Positions 27,009-37,275 of a DNA stretch of 64,000 nucleotides are shown piece by piece. The DNA comes from Mucilaginibacter phenanthrenivorans (GTDB taxonomy: Bacteria; Bacteroidota; Bacteroidia; Sphingobacteriales; Sphingobacteriaceae). Location of the stretch: assembly GCF_024721155.1 (NCBI RefSeq), contig NZ_JAHVAP010000011.1, positions 1 to 64,000 on the forward strand, written 5' to 3'. The notes beneath the pieces are model-generated. The model was not told the DNA's origin. It saw nothing but the letters and a program-made list of their open reading frames with translations, and did no database searches. Made by a program: the position numbers and the translations under genes. How positions within the stretch are numbered: position 1 is the first letter of the stretch; every line of letters starts with the position of its first letter.

Positions 27009-30000
27009 TTAAAATGTAGCATTTACACCTAATGAGAATACACGCTGCTGGTAATAGTTGGTATTGCTACCGCTATTTTCAGGGTCAATTATTTCCTTCA
27101 TGTGTGGTATATAATTTATCACGTTTTGGCCGGCTACGTAAACCCGTAATGACTGGATAGCATTGTGCAACAGCTTGTTTGAAAATGTGTAACCTACCTC
27201 AAAGCTTTTTAGGCGGATGTATGAATCATTTCTTTCAAACCAGGTAGACGTTTGGGTATTGTTTGATGTTGGTGTACCTGTTATCCTTGGGTATAAGGCA
27301 TTAGGGGTTGCAGGTGTCCAATGATTATCAAATACCAGCTGTGAAGCTGAGCCTGAAGCATTAAACGGAAATGCAAAGTAATTATTGATGTTAATGCTGC
27401 TATTTCCAGAGCCCTGGAATAAAACGTCCAGATCAAAATTCTTCCAGGTTAAGCGTGGCTCTAAACCGTAAATGATCTCGGGTGTGTTAGGGTGACCGAT
27501 TACGGTTTGGTCATTAGCGTCAATTTTGCCATCAGGTTTTCCATTAGGGCCACTTAAGTCGGCATAACGGATATCACCAGGATGAACGGTTGCGTTAAAG
27601 GTTGGAACCGGGATGCCTGCCTTAAGTGTTCCGTCTGCATTGAAATCTGCTGCAGTAAAATAACCCAAAGCCTGGTAGCCAAATGGCGTGTTTATTGGCC
27701 TGCCTGTTTGGCGCCTATTTGGGTTGTTATAAGTTGCGCTGGTTTCGTAAACCTGCAATAATTTATTCCTTGCAAATGTGAATGTTCCGGTTATATCTAA
27801 TCTAAGGTCATCAGAAAACCTTTTTGAGCTTGTTATGGTTAAATCAACACCATGATTACTCATAATACCACCGTTTACAAGCCCTGTGCCTATCCCGTAT
27901 TCACCTGGAAGCGAGTTACCAATACTTACCAGCATGTTTGACCGTTTTTCGTAAAAGTAATCTGCTTCAATACTTAAGGCACCTTTCCACAAAGAGGCTT
28001 CAAAACCTACGTCGGTTTTATTTGCTTTTTCCCATGTGATGTTCGGATTTCCTTGTAAGGCTTCATAAAGCCCTTGTGTTGCCTGGCCGGCTAAAACAGC
28101 CGAGTTACCATAAGCATTATAAGGGCTTAAATATTGGTAAGTTTGAATCACATTACCCACAACAGGATATGCTCCTGATTGCCCCCATGATGCTCTCAGT
28201 TTCAAGTTATCTATCCAGGTAATATTCTTCATAAAGCTTTCTTCAGATAGACGCCATCCGGCAGAAAAGGCTGGGAAGAAACCGAACCTGTGGCCCGGGG
28301 CAAATAAATAACTGCCATCATAGCGGCCCGTTGCCTCAAACAAGTATTTCTTATCGTAAGCATAACCTAACCTGTAAACATATCCAAGTTGTTTTTGCCC
28401 ATTTGAATAACCCTGGTTAGTTTCATCAGCCGCAGCAGGACCACCATAGTTTAATTCGTCAATATTCAGGTTATAGTTTTGCCTGTACCCTCCAAACTGC
28501 TCGTATTTTACATTCCGTGATTCAACAACGGCTAAAGCACTGATATCACTTTTCCCAAAAGTGGCCTGATAAGTTAAAAAGCCCTGGTAAGTAAATGAGT
28601 GTGTTTGAAAGTAGTTTTCGGTAAACTGCGATTTTTGGCTTCCCTGTATACCTGCTACATACGTGTAAGGAGTAGTTGCGGTATTCACGTTATAAAAAGG
28701 TATTGGGGTTTGCCAAATCCTGTCAACTTCTGTAGAGGCATCGTAACTTACAACCCCCTTAATACTTAAGCCTTTAATTGGCAGTTTTTGATCAATGCTG
28801 AATTGTGAATTTGTAGTTGGCTTCTCGTTAAACTGGTAACCACTGTGATAAATTTCACCTATTAACGACTGGCCAATATAACCAGACCACAACCCGTTGC
28901 TGTAATAAATTGGGGTTGTTGGCGCTTGCCGTTGTGCCTGGCCGATAATAGTTCCGGCACTCTGCGAAGGGAAGTGGTTATCTTCAACATAACTGATAAC
29001 CGATAAGTTAACAGTAGTTGTTTTTGTAGCATTTGCTGTTAAATTTAATGAACCGTTATACTTATCTGTATAAGTTGTACTCCACATACCGGCCTGGTGC
29101 GTATAGCCTAACGAGGCAAAGTATTTTACATTTTCGGCACCGCCCGACAGGGTAACGTTATTGTAAGTAATCGGCCTGTTTTTCATGATGATCTGCTGTA
29201 ACGGATGCCCGTCTGAGTGACCGTCGGGATCAGAATGATCTTTAAATTTCTGAATATCGTCGGCACTATAAGCAGCTGGCTGGCCGTCGTTTGCGTTGGC
29301 TTCATTACGCAAAAGCGCATAGTCATATGAACCTACAAATGTTGGCACTTTGGTTGGATTCTGTATGCCGTAGTAGGAATTGTAAGTAAAGCTTGGCTTA
29401 CCTAATCTGCCTTTTTTAGTGGTAACCAAAATTACACCATTTGCCCCGGCAACGCCATAAGGCGCTACAGCGGCCGCATCCTTTAATATTGAAATATTCT
29501 CTACTGTATTTGGGTCAAGACGGCTAAAATCGCGCGGAACTCCGTCAACAATCAACAATGGCTGGCTACCACCAATTGAACCAATTCCACGAATCTGGAT
29601 GTTTGAGCCATCATAGCCCGGCTCACCGCTAGGCTGAGTAACAATTATGCCCGAAGCACGGCCAACCAAACTATTCGTTAAGTTTACGACCGGCTTTTTT
29701 GCTATTTCGCTGGTGTTTATAGTTGATACAGCTGCTGTTAAGGAAGTTTTCTTTTGTGTACCGTAACCTACAACAACCACCTCATTAAGGCCTTTAGCCA
29801 GTGCCTGCAAGCTTATCGTCATCGATGATCTGCCTTCTACAGGAACTTCTATTGAATCATAGCCTATATAAGACACTAATAAAACAGCATTATCCGGCAA
29901 GGCGGTAAATGTAAAGTTTCCATCTACATCAGTTACTGTGCCAATGTTTGTATTTTTAACCTTTACCGATACGCCGATTAAGGTTTCGCCCGTTACCCTG

Positions 30001-30206
30001 TCAATTACCTTTCCTTTGACATTTATTGGGGAGACCGGCTTTTTTTCAACCTTCGGAGAAGTTTTTATAGGTTTTTTTGAACCAATCATATCCGCTCCAT
30101 TGGCATAAGATAGATTGGTCAACAAGAGAAGTATTAAAATATGGCTCAACGCTATCTTTGAGATTTTAGATAAATTGAGTACGTGTTTGAGTAAATTATT
30201 TTGCAT
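27009..30206 (-). CDS. susC-like: SusC/RagA TonB-dependent outer-membrane transporter without STN domain (PUL-B)
   Basis: This 1065-residue protein has a signal peptide, a carboxypeptidase-regulatory-like domain (about 62-135, VKGKVIDRVTGETLIGVSV), the motif LNEVVVVGYGTQKKTS marking the start of the TonB-box/plug region, the plug sequence IQIRGIGSIGG, and a beta-barrel ending in Phe. The absence of an STN domain fits control by the hybrid two-component regulator upstream instead of a sigma/anti-sigma pair. The start ATG lies 365 bp after the stop of the regulator gene. It is predicted to import the PUL-B oligosaccharide together with SusD. Confidence 0.95.
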   Translation of the reverse strand: MQNNLLKHVLNLSKISKIALSHILILLLLTNLSYANGADMIGSKKPIKTSPKVEKKPVSPINVKGKVIDRVTGETLIGVSVKVKNTNIGTVTDVDGNFTFTALPDNAVLLVSYIGYDSIEVPVEGRSSMTISLQALAKGLNEVVVVGYGTQKKTSLTAAVSTINTSEIAKKPVVNLTNSLVGRASGIIVTQPSGEPGYDGSNIQIRGIGSIGGSQPLLIVDGVPRDFSRLDPNTVENISILKDAAAVAPYGVAGANGVILVTTKKGRLGKPSFTYNSYYGIQNPTKVPTFVGSYDYALLRNEANANDGQPAAYSADDIQKFKDHSDPDGHSDGHPLQQIIMKNRPITYNNVTLSGGAENVKYFASLGYTHQAGMWSTTYTDKYNGSLNLTANATKTTTVNLSVISYVEDNHFPSQSAGTIIGQAQRQAPTTPIYYSNGLWSGYIGQSLIGEIYHSGYQFNEKPTTNSQFSIDQKLPIKGLSIKGVVSYDASTEVDRIWQTPIPFYNVNTATTPYTYVAGIQGSQKSQFTENYFQTHSFTYQGFLTYQATFGKSDISALAVVESRNVKYEQFGGYRQNYNLNIDELNYGGPAAADETNQGYSNGQKQLGYVYRLGYAYDKKYLFEATGRYDGSYLFAPGHRFGFFPAFSAGWRLSEESFMKNITWIDNLKLRASWGQSGAYPVVGNVIQTYQYLSPYNAYGNSAVLAGQATQGLYEALQGNPNITWEKANKTDVGFEASLWKGALSIEADYFYEKRSNMLVSIGNSLPGEYGIGTGLVNGGIMSNHGVDLTITSSKRFSDDLRLDITGTFTFARNKLLQVYETSATYNNPNRRQTGRPINTPFGYQALGYFTAADFNADGTLKAGIPVPTFNATVHPGDIRYADLSGPNGKPDGKIDANDQTVIGHPNTPEIIYGLEPRLTWKNFDLDVLFQGSGNSSININNYFAFPFNASGSASQLVFDNHWTPATPNALYPRITGTPTSNNTQTSTWFERNDSYIRLKSFEVGYTFSNKLLHNAIQSLRVYVAGQNVINYIPHMKEIIDPENSGSNTNYYQQRVFSLGVNATF

Positions 30207-30571
30207 AGTTGATTTTATTAGTTAATAAACAATAAATAGGTTCTAACTTCACAGCACTGACTTTGCTGAATAATCAAATTATTCCGGGTAGTTTTTTCTC
30301 TTCATAAAATTGGTTTTTAGTTAATAATAAATTGGCTTCGATCTGTTTTAATTGTACATATAACACTTAAAAAAACAAAAAAACTTAAGCTCGTTGTTTT
30401 CTGGTAATACAAGAATGCTATGCGTTTTTAATTAATGTTAAAACTACAGGTATTATTGGTACTGCTAATCTGGCGACTAAAAGCCACATTTAAGGGGGGT
30501 AAATTCGTATTTATAGAGGGGGTATTTCGTAAAAATGTATTTATTAGTTAAATAACGAACAGAAATAAACT
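30207..30571. other. Regulatory intergenic region upstream of PUL-B susC
   Basis: There is no gene. A direct repeat ACGAAwTACCCCC (minus strand, 30494-30530) lies close to the regulator's stop codon and is described separately. No good TAnnTTTG promoter was identified, though the region must hold the susCD promoter. Confidence 0.6.
30494..30530 (-). promoter_or_regulatory. Candidate operator for the hybrid two-component regulator: direct repeat with about 22-bp period
   Basis: On the minus strand two copies, ACGAAATACCCCC and ACGAATTTACCCCC, are spaced 22-23 bp (two helical turns) apart. Direct repeats with this phasing are typical binding sites for AraC-type DNA-binding domains, such as the one at the C-terminus of the adjacent regulator. 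The site is 290-325 bp upstream of susC. Confidence 0.45.
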
Positions 30572-33500
30572 CTACCGCTTTATTTTTACTTTATTACGTA
30601 AAATTTCGTGGTTAAGGTGTTTTCTAAATTTCCTTATATACTCAGATGGGTTTTCCCCGAATAGCTTGTTGAATTGTTCTCTAAAATATTTGGGGTCGTT
30701 TATTCCTACCCTGTAGGCGGCCTCCGAAACAGTGCAATCCGTGTTCAGCATAATCTCTGCAGATTTACGCAGACGTATATACCGGATAAATTCGTTTGCT
30801 GAACCATCTGAAATTGATCTGATTTTTTTATAAAGATTAGAATGGCTCATACCTATTTCATCAGCTAATATTTTTATGGTAAAATGCTCATCTTCCAGAT
30901 GGTTTTCAACTATGGCAATACATTTTTCTAAAAAGTCCTTATATTCTACCGGCACTTTTAAATCGTTCGATTTAAGAGTTATTTCATTATAAAAGTATTT
31001 TTGAATGTTTTCACGGCTTTTTATTAGCCCGTGAACCCTGGCAATAAGCACATCCTTTTCAAAAGGTTTGGTTATATAATCATCGGCTCCGCCTTCTATC
31101 CCCTTAAGTTTTATTTCAGGCAGGGTATTAGCGGTTAATAGTATAACTTGTATATGGCTTAGCGTTGGCGATTCTTTAATCAGGCTGCATAACTCTATCC
31201 CTCCTAAACCGCTCATCATTACATCACTTATCACCATATCAGGCCTCAGTTTCATTGTCATGTCAAAACCTTCATTTCCATTTTCAGCCTCAAAAACGTT
31301 AAATTCATTTTTAAATATTTGTATGATGTATTGTCTTACTTCAATATTATCTTCGACAATCAACAATGTTTTTTTATTACTTAAAAGCGTTTCATAATTA
31401 CCCGGACTAACGTTGGTTAACGTTCCACCAATAGTCACATCTGTTTCATCAAAGTCCATCAATTCTTCTAAAAGAACCGAGGTTTCAACTACATCGTCAA
31501 AAATCAAACTGCCATCAAAATGCGCAGTGCCTTTTAAAAGTTTAACATTAAACACTGTACCGATATTTTCTTCGCTTTCATAACAGATAGTTCCATGGTG
31601 CTGATTTACAAATGTTTTGACAAGATAAAGCCCGATACCAAAGCCCCCGTAGGATTGATTGGAACTTTGAACCTGTGAAAACTTTTCAAAGACATGCTCG
31701 CCTGTACCACGTGTTATGCCACATCCTGAATCTTTAACCTGTATGATAACATCATCAGTATTTTCAATAATCTGGCAATTAATTTGCCCTCCATCCGGGG
31801 TAAATTTTATTGCATTTGAAAGAAGATTAAATAATACAATTTCAATTTTTTCACGATCAGCGTATATATCAATCACATCGCATTCACAGGCGAACAGAAG
31901 TTGAAGGTGCTTGATTTTTGCCTGGTGCTTAAAACATAAAAGCACATCCCTGCAAACGCCAACGATATCCAGTTTTACAATTTTTAATTTATCCGCCCCG
32001 CTGTCGGCCTTCCTGAACAACAATAGCTGATCAACTAAACTTAAAAGGCGCCGCGCATTCCTGTCTACAGTGTGTGCGTTGATCAAGTCATCAGGGCTTT
32101 GCGTTTTACTGGATAACAGTTCTTTTATCGGGCTGATAATCAATGTGAGCGGCGTGCGAAACTCGTGCGAAATATTTGTAAAAAACGAGAGTTTTTTTTC
32201 ATTCAACTCCTTCTCCTTCTCAGCCGTTATTTGGGCAATTTTAATTTCATATTTAAATCTCGCCTGGTTGGTTTTGTAACGTAAATAATAATAAACCAAA
32301 ATTATTGCAAGTAAAAAATAACATGCGTAAGCATACCATGTTTTATACCATGGTGGTAAAATGATTATCTTAAGAGAAGCATAATCATTAAACCAAACGC
32401 CATCCTGGTTTGATGCTTTAACTCTAAAAGTATAATCACCGGGCGCAAGGTAGCGGTAGGTAGCTGATTTTTGAGTTTGCACATAGTTCCATGATTTATC
32501 CAATCCCAGCAGTTGGTAAGCAAACTCTGTCTTTTCGGCATAAGGATAGTTCAGGGCTACATATTGAATGGAAAATACAGACTGTTCGGGCTTCAAAACA
32601 ACCTTTTTTGATTTATTAGGCACCTGTGTCAAAATCTGATCTTTCTGCCCAACCTCAACATCTTTATTAAACAACTGAAGGCCAGTGATAATTACCTTGG
32701 GCTCAAACGTACTTTTCTTTACCTCGCCCGGAAAAAAGATATTATAACCTTCTGTTCCTCCGAAACACACAACCTTATCCCTGGCGCTGTACAGGCATGA
32801 ATTGGGGCTAAAATGGCCGGTTTGTAAGCCGTTTGAAATATCATAATTCATTACGATACCTGAACTTTCAATTTTAGACAAACCGTTATTAGTGCTAAGC
32901 CAAATATTTCCTTCGCCATCGGGCTGTATGGCATTAATAGTATTGTTGGCCAGTCCGTTTTTGTCGGTATATTTTTTTATTCTTTTTGTCGTTAAATCAA
33001 TCGAAATTAAACCGTCGCCTTCGGTGCCAACCAGCAATTTATTATCAACACATTTAATGGAATAGATAACCTTACTTGGTAAAAGACTATCTGTTTGGTT
33101 ATTTTTAAAGTAGCTGGTAAAGCGTTGGCTGCCCTTAACCCTGTATAGTAACCCTGCGCCATAAGTTCCGATAAAGATATTACCGCTTTTATCTTCACAA
33201 ATTGCCCTGATGTTGTTTGACGATATATTTTTGCGGGATACAGAATAATTTGAAAAAACCTTCTTTCCCGCCGCCAAAACACTTATACCGCCTCCGTTGG
33301 TACCAACCCACAAATTATTTTGTGAATCTTCAAAAAGCACTCTCACGTCATTGGAGCTAAGCCCCTCGGGTGAATTTTTTTTGTAGGAATAATTGGTAAA
33401 CTGATCCTTTTTACCGTCATAACTATACAGGCCATGCGCATAAGACCCAAACCATAACTGTTTGTTATGATCCATTAATGCACATAAAATATTGTTGGAT

Positions 33501-34732
33501 GTTAATGAACCCGCTTTTCCGTCTACCTGAAAATGCTTTATAACTTCTCCGTTAATTTTTTTCTTAAAAACACCCTCGCCATCAGTACCCATCCATAAAT
33601 TTCCATCATTATCCGCGCACATGCCGTAATACCTCAAATATCCTGTACTATGGGTCCCGCTTAATTTCTCCTGGAATCTTTTAAATTTTTCCGGGACGTT
33701 ACAGATCAAAAATATACCATCGCCAAATGTGGCCGCCCAAATATTTTTATCCTTATCCATACACATTGATTGTATGGTACGCTCGGTGATGTGAACGTTG
33801 TCGTCTGTTATTACCGGGACGATGCTTACATCCTTAAATCCTGCGTTAACGGCCTTATCTAAATTCATTTTGTAGATGCCCCCATCCTGCAAACCGATAA
33901 GCAAGTTATGGTTGTTGTCCTCCAGCAGCGAATAAAAGTAATTGCTGGCCAGGTTAAATTTAGGGCCTTCAAACACCTCCACCCTGTTTTCAGCTCTTAC
34001 ATAAACAGCCAGCCCCGCGCTGGTACCTATCCAAATATTATGGTAATGGTCTTCCATCAGGCTATTTACCCTTCCATCAGGCACTCCCCTGAGTCGTATT
34101 TCTGGTGTTTTGTTCTTTTTGATCGCGCCATCTTCAACAGAAAAAACCTTCAATCCGTCATCTGATGCAACCCATAAAAGTCCCTTTGAATCCTGGAAAA
34201 CACGATTGACGGTGTTTTTTGTAAAGCCGGGCTGATTTTCGGCATTAAAATTTTTTAGACTATGATTTAACTTATTGTAAGAAAACACCCCTGCGCTATA
34301 GCTCGAAAACCACAGCACGTTATTGCCACCCGAAGCTATCCAACTGATATCATAAAGGGATACCTTTTTTGAAGGTTCAAACTTCAGAAACCGTTCGGTA
34401 TTGGTATCGAACTGATAAATACCACGCCTTGACGAGATCCAGATATCGCCCTGTGGATCTTTAAACAAAGCATCGATGTAATTGCTGGGCAGGCTATAAG
34501 GGTTAGCTGCATCGTGCTTAAAAACCTTGAAATTTATTCCGTCAAACCTGTTTAAGCCATCGGCAGTGGCAAACCACATAAACCCGTTGTCGTCCTGCGC
34601 CAGGCCGTTCACAAACCCGTATGACAAGCCGTTTTTAAAAGTGTATTTTATAACTTTTTGGTTATACGGATGCTGAGAAAATACCGAAAGTGTACATACC
34701 GTAAAAAGCATTAATAGTAAAGCTTTCCCCAT
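30572..34732 (-). CDS. Hybrid two-component system regulator (HTCS) of PUL-B
   Basis: This 1386-residue fusion protein has a signal peptide (1-19), a double seven-bladed Reg_prop propeller (about 30-670; blades with DxxGxxWxGT motifs), a Y_Y_Y domain (about 730-790), one membrane span (about 798-820), a histidine-kinase dimerisation domain with NISHEFRT (phosphoacceptor His856), an ATPase domain with NLLSNAIKF and GFGIGLYLVK, a receiver with IVEDN and the phosphorylation site Asp1170 (MVISDVMM), and an AraC-type helix-turn-helix region (about 1280-1375). These proteins sense an oligosaccharide in the periplasm and switch on the neighbouring PUL. A possible -7 promoter element, TATATTTG, is at 34903-34910. 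Confidence 0.96.
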   Translation of the reverse strand: MGKALLLMLFTVCTLSVFSQHPYNQKVIKYTFKNGLSYGFVNGLAQDDNGFMWFATADGLNRFDGINFKVFKHDAANPYSLPSNYIDALFKDPQGDIWISSRRGIYQFDTNTERFLKFEPSKKVSLYDISWIASGGNNVLWFSSYSAGVFSYNKLNHSLKNFNAENQPGFTKNTVNRVFQDSKGLLWVASDDGLKVFSVEDGAIKKNKTPEIRLRGVPDGRVNSLMEDHYHNIWIGTSAGLAVYVRAENRVEVFEGPKFNLASNYFYSLLEDNNHNLLIGLQDGGIYKMNLDKAVNAGFKDVSIVPVITDDNVHITERTIQSMCMDKDKNIWAATFGDGIFLICNVPEKFKRFQEKLSGTHSTGYLRYYGMCADNDGNLWMGTDGEGVFKKKINGEVIKHFQVDGKAGSLTSNNILCALMDHNKQLWFGSYAHGLYSYDGKKDQFTNYSYKKNSPEGLSSNDVRVLFEDSQNNLWVGTNGGGISVLAAGKKVFSNYSVSRKNISSNNIRAICEDKSGNIFIGTYGAGLLYRVKGSQRFTSYFKNNQTDSLLPSKVIYSIKCVDNKLLVGTEGDGLISIDLTTKRIKKYTDKNGLANNTINAIQPDGEGNIWLSTNNGLSKIESSGIVMNYDISNGLQTGHFSPNSCLYSARDKVVCFGGTEGYNIFFPGEVKKSTFEPKVIITGLQLFNKDVEVGQKDQILTQVPNKSKKVVLKPEQSVFSIQYVALNYPYAEKTEFAYQLLGLDKSWNYVQTQKSATYRYLAPGDYTFRVKASNQDGVWFNDYASLKIIILPPWYKTWYAYACYFLLAIILVYYYLRYKTNQARFKYEIKIAQITAEKEKELNEKKLSFFTNISHEFRTPLTLIISPIKELLSSKTQSPDDLINAHTVDRNARRLLSLVDQLLLFRKADSGADKLKIVKLDIVGVCRDVLLCFKHQAKIKHLQLLFACECDVIDIYADREKIEIVLFNLLSNAIKFTPDGGQINCQIIENTDDVIIQVKDSGCGITRGTGEHVFEKFSQVQSSNQSYGGFGIGLYLVKTFVNQHHGTICYESEENIGTVFNVKLLKGTAHFDGSLIFDDVVETSVLLEELMDFDETDVTIGGTLTNVSPGNYETLLSNKKTLLIVEDNIEVRQYIIQIFKNEFNVFEAENGNEGFDMTMKLRPDMVISDVMMSGLGGIELCSLIKESPTLSHIQVILLTANTLPEIKLKGIEGGADDYITKPFEKDVLIARVHGLIKSRENIQKYFYNEITLKSNDLKVPVEYKDFLEKCIAIVENHLEDEHFTIKILADEIGMSHSNLYKKIRSISDGSANEFIRYIRLRKSAEIMLNTDCTVSEAAYRVGINDPKYFREQFNKLFGENPSEYIRKFRKHLNHEILRNKVKIKR

Positions 34733-35324
34733 AAATTATTAAAATTGGCTCGTTATCGGTGCGGCGCGGTTGCAGCACTTAATTCAAAACTAATGATTAA
34801 ATAGTTACGGTCAAATGAATTTCATGTACAGGCAGGAATAACTCATTTATAGCCCTTATATGATTAGCAATTTAGTTTTAGGCATTTAAAAGCAGATATA
34901 TCCAAATATAACAAATTGTGCGGCACGTAGCATGTTGTAAAGAAATTGTTGCTTTGGTCGGGTGGTTTAGCTATTCAGAAAGATATTTTATTCCTGGTTA
35001 ACGTCCTATTCAATTTTAATTTGCATTAAGGGAGCACCGCACGTTTGGAATGCTATAAACTAAAGAAAAGATTATAGGTAACAATTTCGCGAAGTCATCT
35101 ACAGGTAAACTTTAGCTCCGTAAAGAAGATATCGACCAAACGAAAAACGTTTCCTTTGAAATTTTAAAAAATATGTAACAGTAAGATTAACAGTTATTTA
35201 TGCCGAAAATTGCAAACATAAAGTAAATTAACTCCACCTTAAATCAAACCATGGCTAACATATTTTTCAATGAAGCAATTGTTAGTGTGATTATCTTTGG
35301 CGCCTTAACCCCTGTTATCATAAT
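34733..35324. other. Divergent intergenic region between the HTCS gene and the outer-membrane gene pair
   Basis: There is no credible gene. The 592 bp must hold promoters for both flanking genes. Only one element was recognised, TATATTTG on the minus strand at 34903-34910, without a well-placed -33 TTTG. Confidence 0.55.
34903..34910 (-). promoter_or_regulatory. Possible -7 promoter element for the HTCS gene
   Basis: The minus strand reads TATATTTG, matching the Bacteroidota -7 consensus TAnnTTTG. It would give a leader of about 165 bases. No TTTG was found 19-21 bp upstream, so the call is weak. Confidence 0.25.
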
Positions 35325-36587
35325 ATGCTTTTCCGGAGAATTCTACTGTTATTGTTTGTACTTAACCAGTCAGTTTTCGCGAGTGTAGCAAAACAACCAA
35401 CTGATACCCTGTATAAAACAAAGGATTTGCAAGATATTATCAGGTCTGTTTTAAAAACAAAAAGCTACGACGATACGACTAAATCCCATTCTAATCTGAC
35501 CTTATTACCTTCAGTTGGCTATACACCAAGCTATGGTTTGGAATTTGGTATAATTATGTCAGGAGGAAAGAACTACGGAGATCCGGCGAACACTACTTTT
35601 TCTATTTTTAACACGAATATTTTCGTTTCCACAAGCGGGCTAGCCTCCGCAGAGTTTAAACATAATGATTTCAGCAACAATAATACATGGAATTTACAGG
35701 GAGGGTACCAGATTGGAAGAACGGTAGCGCTGGATTATGGATTGGGTACCGGCCGGCCACATCAGGGGGATGACAATTTTGTGCTGAATGGTTTACCTCT
35801 GACTTTTAGCCCGGGGGTAATGCCTATTAAATACACCTATTTGAAGTTCTATGAGAAGATTTATCGCAAGCTTTTTGATAATTTTTATATGGGTATGGGG
35901 TTCATTACCGACGGCTATGAGAATATAGACAAACCACATAAGGGAAAGACAAGACGACGAAGCTACAACACCATATACAGCTTAAAAAATGGTTACCCCT
36001 TAGGCGGATATTGGGCAAATGGAATATTATTTAATTTACAATATAACTCACGCGACCATCCTAACCGGCCATATAAAGGTATTTACGCGGATGTTGTTCT
36101 TCGCCTAAATTCAGAAATATTGGGTAGTGAACACAGCGCCACCCAATTAAAAACTGAATTCAGAAAATACTGGTCGCTATCAACAACCAATCCTGAACAT
36201 GTTTTAGCTTTTTGGTCGTGGGGGAATTATTTATTAAACGGATCATTACCTTATCTTGAATTGCCGGGCACCGGTTCGGACGCGGATGAAAGAGCCGGCC
36301 GGCCCTATACCATTGGAAGATTCAAAGGAACTTCATTTTATTTTAATGAACTGGAATACCGCTATCCGATTACCGAAAACAAGTTGTTAAGTGGTGTAAC
36401 ATTTGTCAATATGCAAACCGGAGGCAATCAGCAAAAAATTCATCTATTTCAAAGATGGAACTCGGGAGAAGGAGCGGGACTTCGGCTGCTGTTTAATAAA
36501 TATACCCGCTCAAATATTTGTATAGATTACGGATTAGGGAACTATGGCGCAAGAGGGTTATTTGTAGCGTTAAATGAAGTGTTCTGA
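35325..36587 (+). CDS. BamA/TamA-family (surface antigen D15-like) outer-membrane beta-barrel protein
   Basis: This 420-residue protein has a signal peptide (about 1-22). A long run of alternating aromatic beta-strands follows, with GLEFGIIMSGGKNYGD, LQYNSRDHPNRPYKG (the RDxxxxPxxG strand of Omp85 barrels), a RPYTIGRFKG loop and FNELEYRYPI. There is no POTRA domain, so it is a short Omp85-like barrel of the kind annotated BamA/TamA family in Bacteroidota, with no proven function. It is followed after 55 bp by another barrel gene on the same strand. A role in outer-membrane lipid or protein handling fits the nearby lipid-modifying operon, but that is inference. Confidence 0.78.
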   Translation: MLFRRILLLLFVLNQSVFASVAKQPTDTLYKTKDLQDIIRSVLKTKSYDDTTKSHSNLTLLPSVGYTPSYGLEFGIIMSGGKNYGDPANTTFSIFNTNIFVSTSGLASAEFKHNDFSNNNTWNLQGGYQIGRTVALDYGLGTGRPHQGDDNFVLNGLPLTFSPGVMPIKYTYLKFYEKIYRKLFDNFYMGMGFITDGYENIDKPHKGKTRRRSYNTIYSLKNGYPLGGYWANGILFNLQYNSRDHPNRPYKGIYADVVLRLNSEILGSEHSATQLKTEFRKYWSLSTTNPEHVLAFWSWGNYLLNGSLPYLELPGTGSDADERAGRPYTIGRFKGTSFYFNELEYRYPITENKLLSGVTFVNMQTGGNQQKIHLFQRWNSGEGAGLRLLFNKYTRSNICIDYGLGNYGARGLFVALNEVF

Positions 36588-36642
36588 TTGAAGCAAACCA
36601 TCCCATCAAAACATAAAATAGAATAAATAAAAACAATTAAAT

Positions 36643-37272
36643 ATGATTAAGCACTTACAACTGCACTTTACGATAGGCCTCTTTCTTACGTTTTTTTTCA
36701 CTTACGGTAATTGTTCTGCATCTACGATAAAATCCACATTTTCTGACAGTGTAAAAACAGATTCGCCATGGTATAAAAAACTCTCGATTATTGCCGGGTA
36801 TCAGTATTTCAGAACATGCCACCATAGTCGTTTTGACGGCGGATATGCGTTTGTGGATTATGATGCAACGGCCAACTTTTCCATGGGATTAGGTATTGCC
36901 TATGATTACAGTGAATTACATATGGATAATGGCTACAATCTCAGGCACGTGAAAGTGTTGCCCATTTTAGCAGATTTTCGTTATGTGCCATTTCCCAACT
37001 GGATCGTCTGCCCATTTGCAGTTGCCGATGTTGGCTATTCTACCTTTATAAAATATGAGCAGGAAGATCCGACACATATAGAAAGCACCAGGAATATAAC
37101 AGACCACGGCTTGTATACTTTTGGCGGTGCCGGCGTATCGGTAAAACTGAGTGGCAAGGTAACCATTTATACCACTGCAGGATTCACCGGCATGCACATG
37201 TCTTTTAATAACATGGACGTAAATCCGCGTGGCTTGTCAAATGAAATAGGTGTAAAGGTAAATTTGCGATAA
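36643..37272 (+). CDS. Small outer-membrane beta-barrel (porin-like) protein
   Basis: This 209-residue protein has a signal peptide (cleavage near NCSAS). Eight or so amphipathic beta-strands are apparent, including KLSIIAGYQYFR, FSMGLGIAYDYSEL and KVTIYTTAGFTGMHM, with a final strand LSNEIGVKVNLR. It resembles OmpA/OprF-type eight-strand barrels without a peptidoglycan-binding domain. It probably shares a transcript with the BamA-like gene. Its stop lies 3 bp from the stop of the convergent VirJ-like gene, with no room for a separate terminator. Function unknown. Confidence 0.6.
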   Translation: MIKHLQLHFTIGLFLTFFFTYGNCSASTIKSTFSDSVKTDSPWYKKLSIIAGYQYFRTCHHSRFDGGYAFVDYDATANFSMGLGIAYDYSELHMDNGYNLRHVKVLPILADFRYVPFPNWIVCPFAVADVGYSTFIKYEQEDPTHIESTRNITDHGLYTFGGAGVSVKLSGKVTIYTTAGFTGMHMSFNNMDVNPRGLSNEIGVKVNLR

Positions 37273-37275
37273 TTA

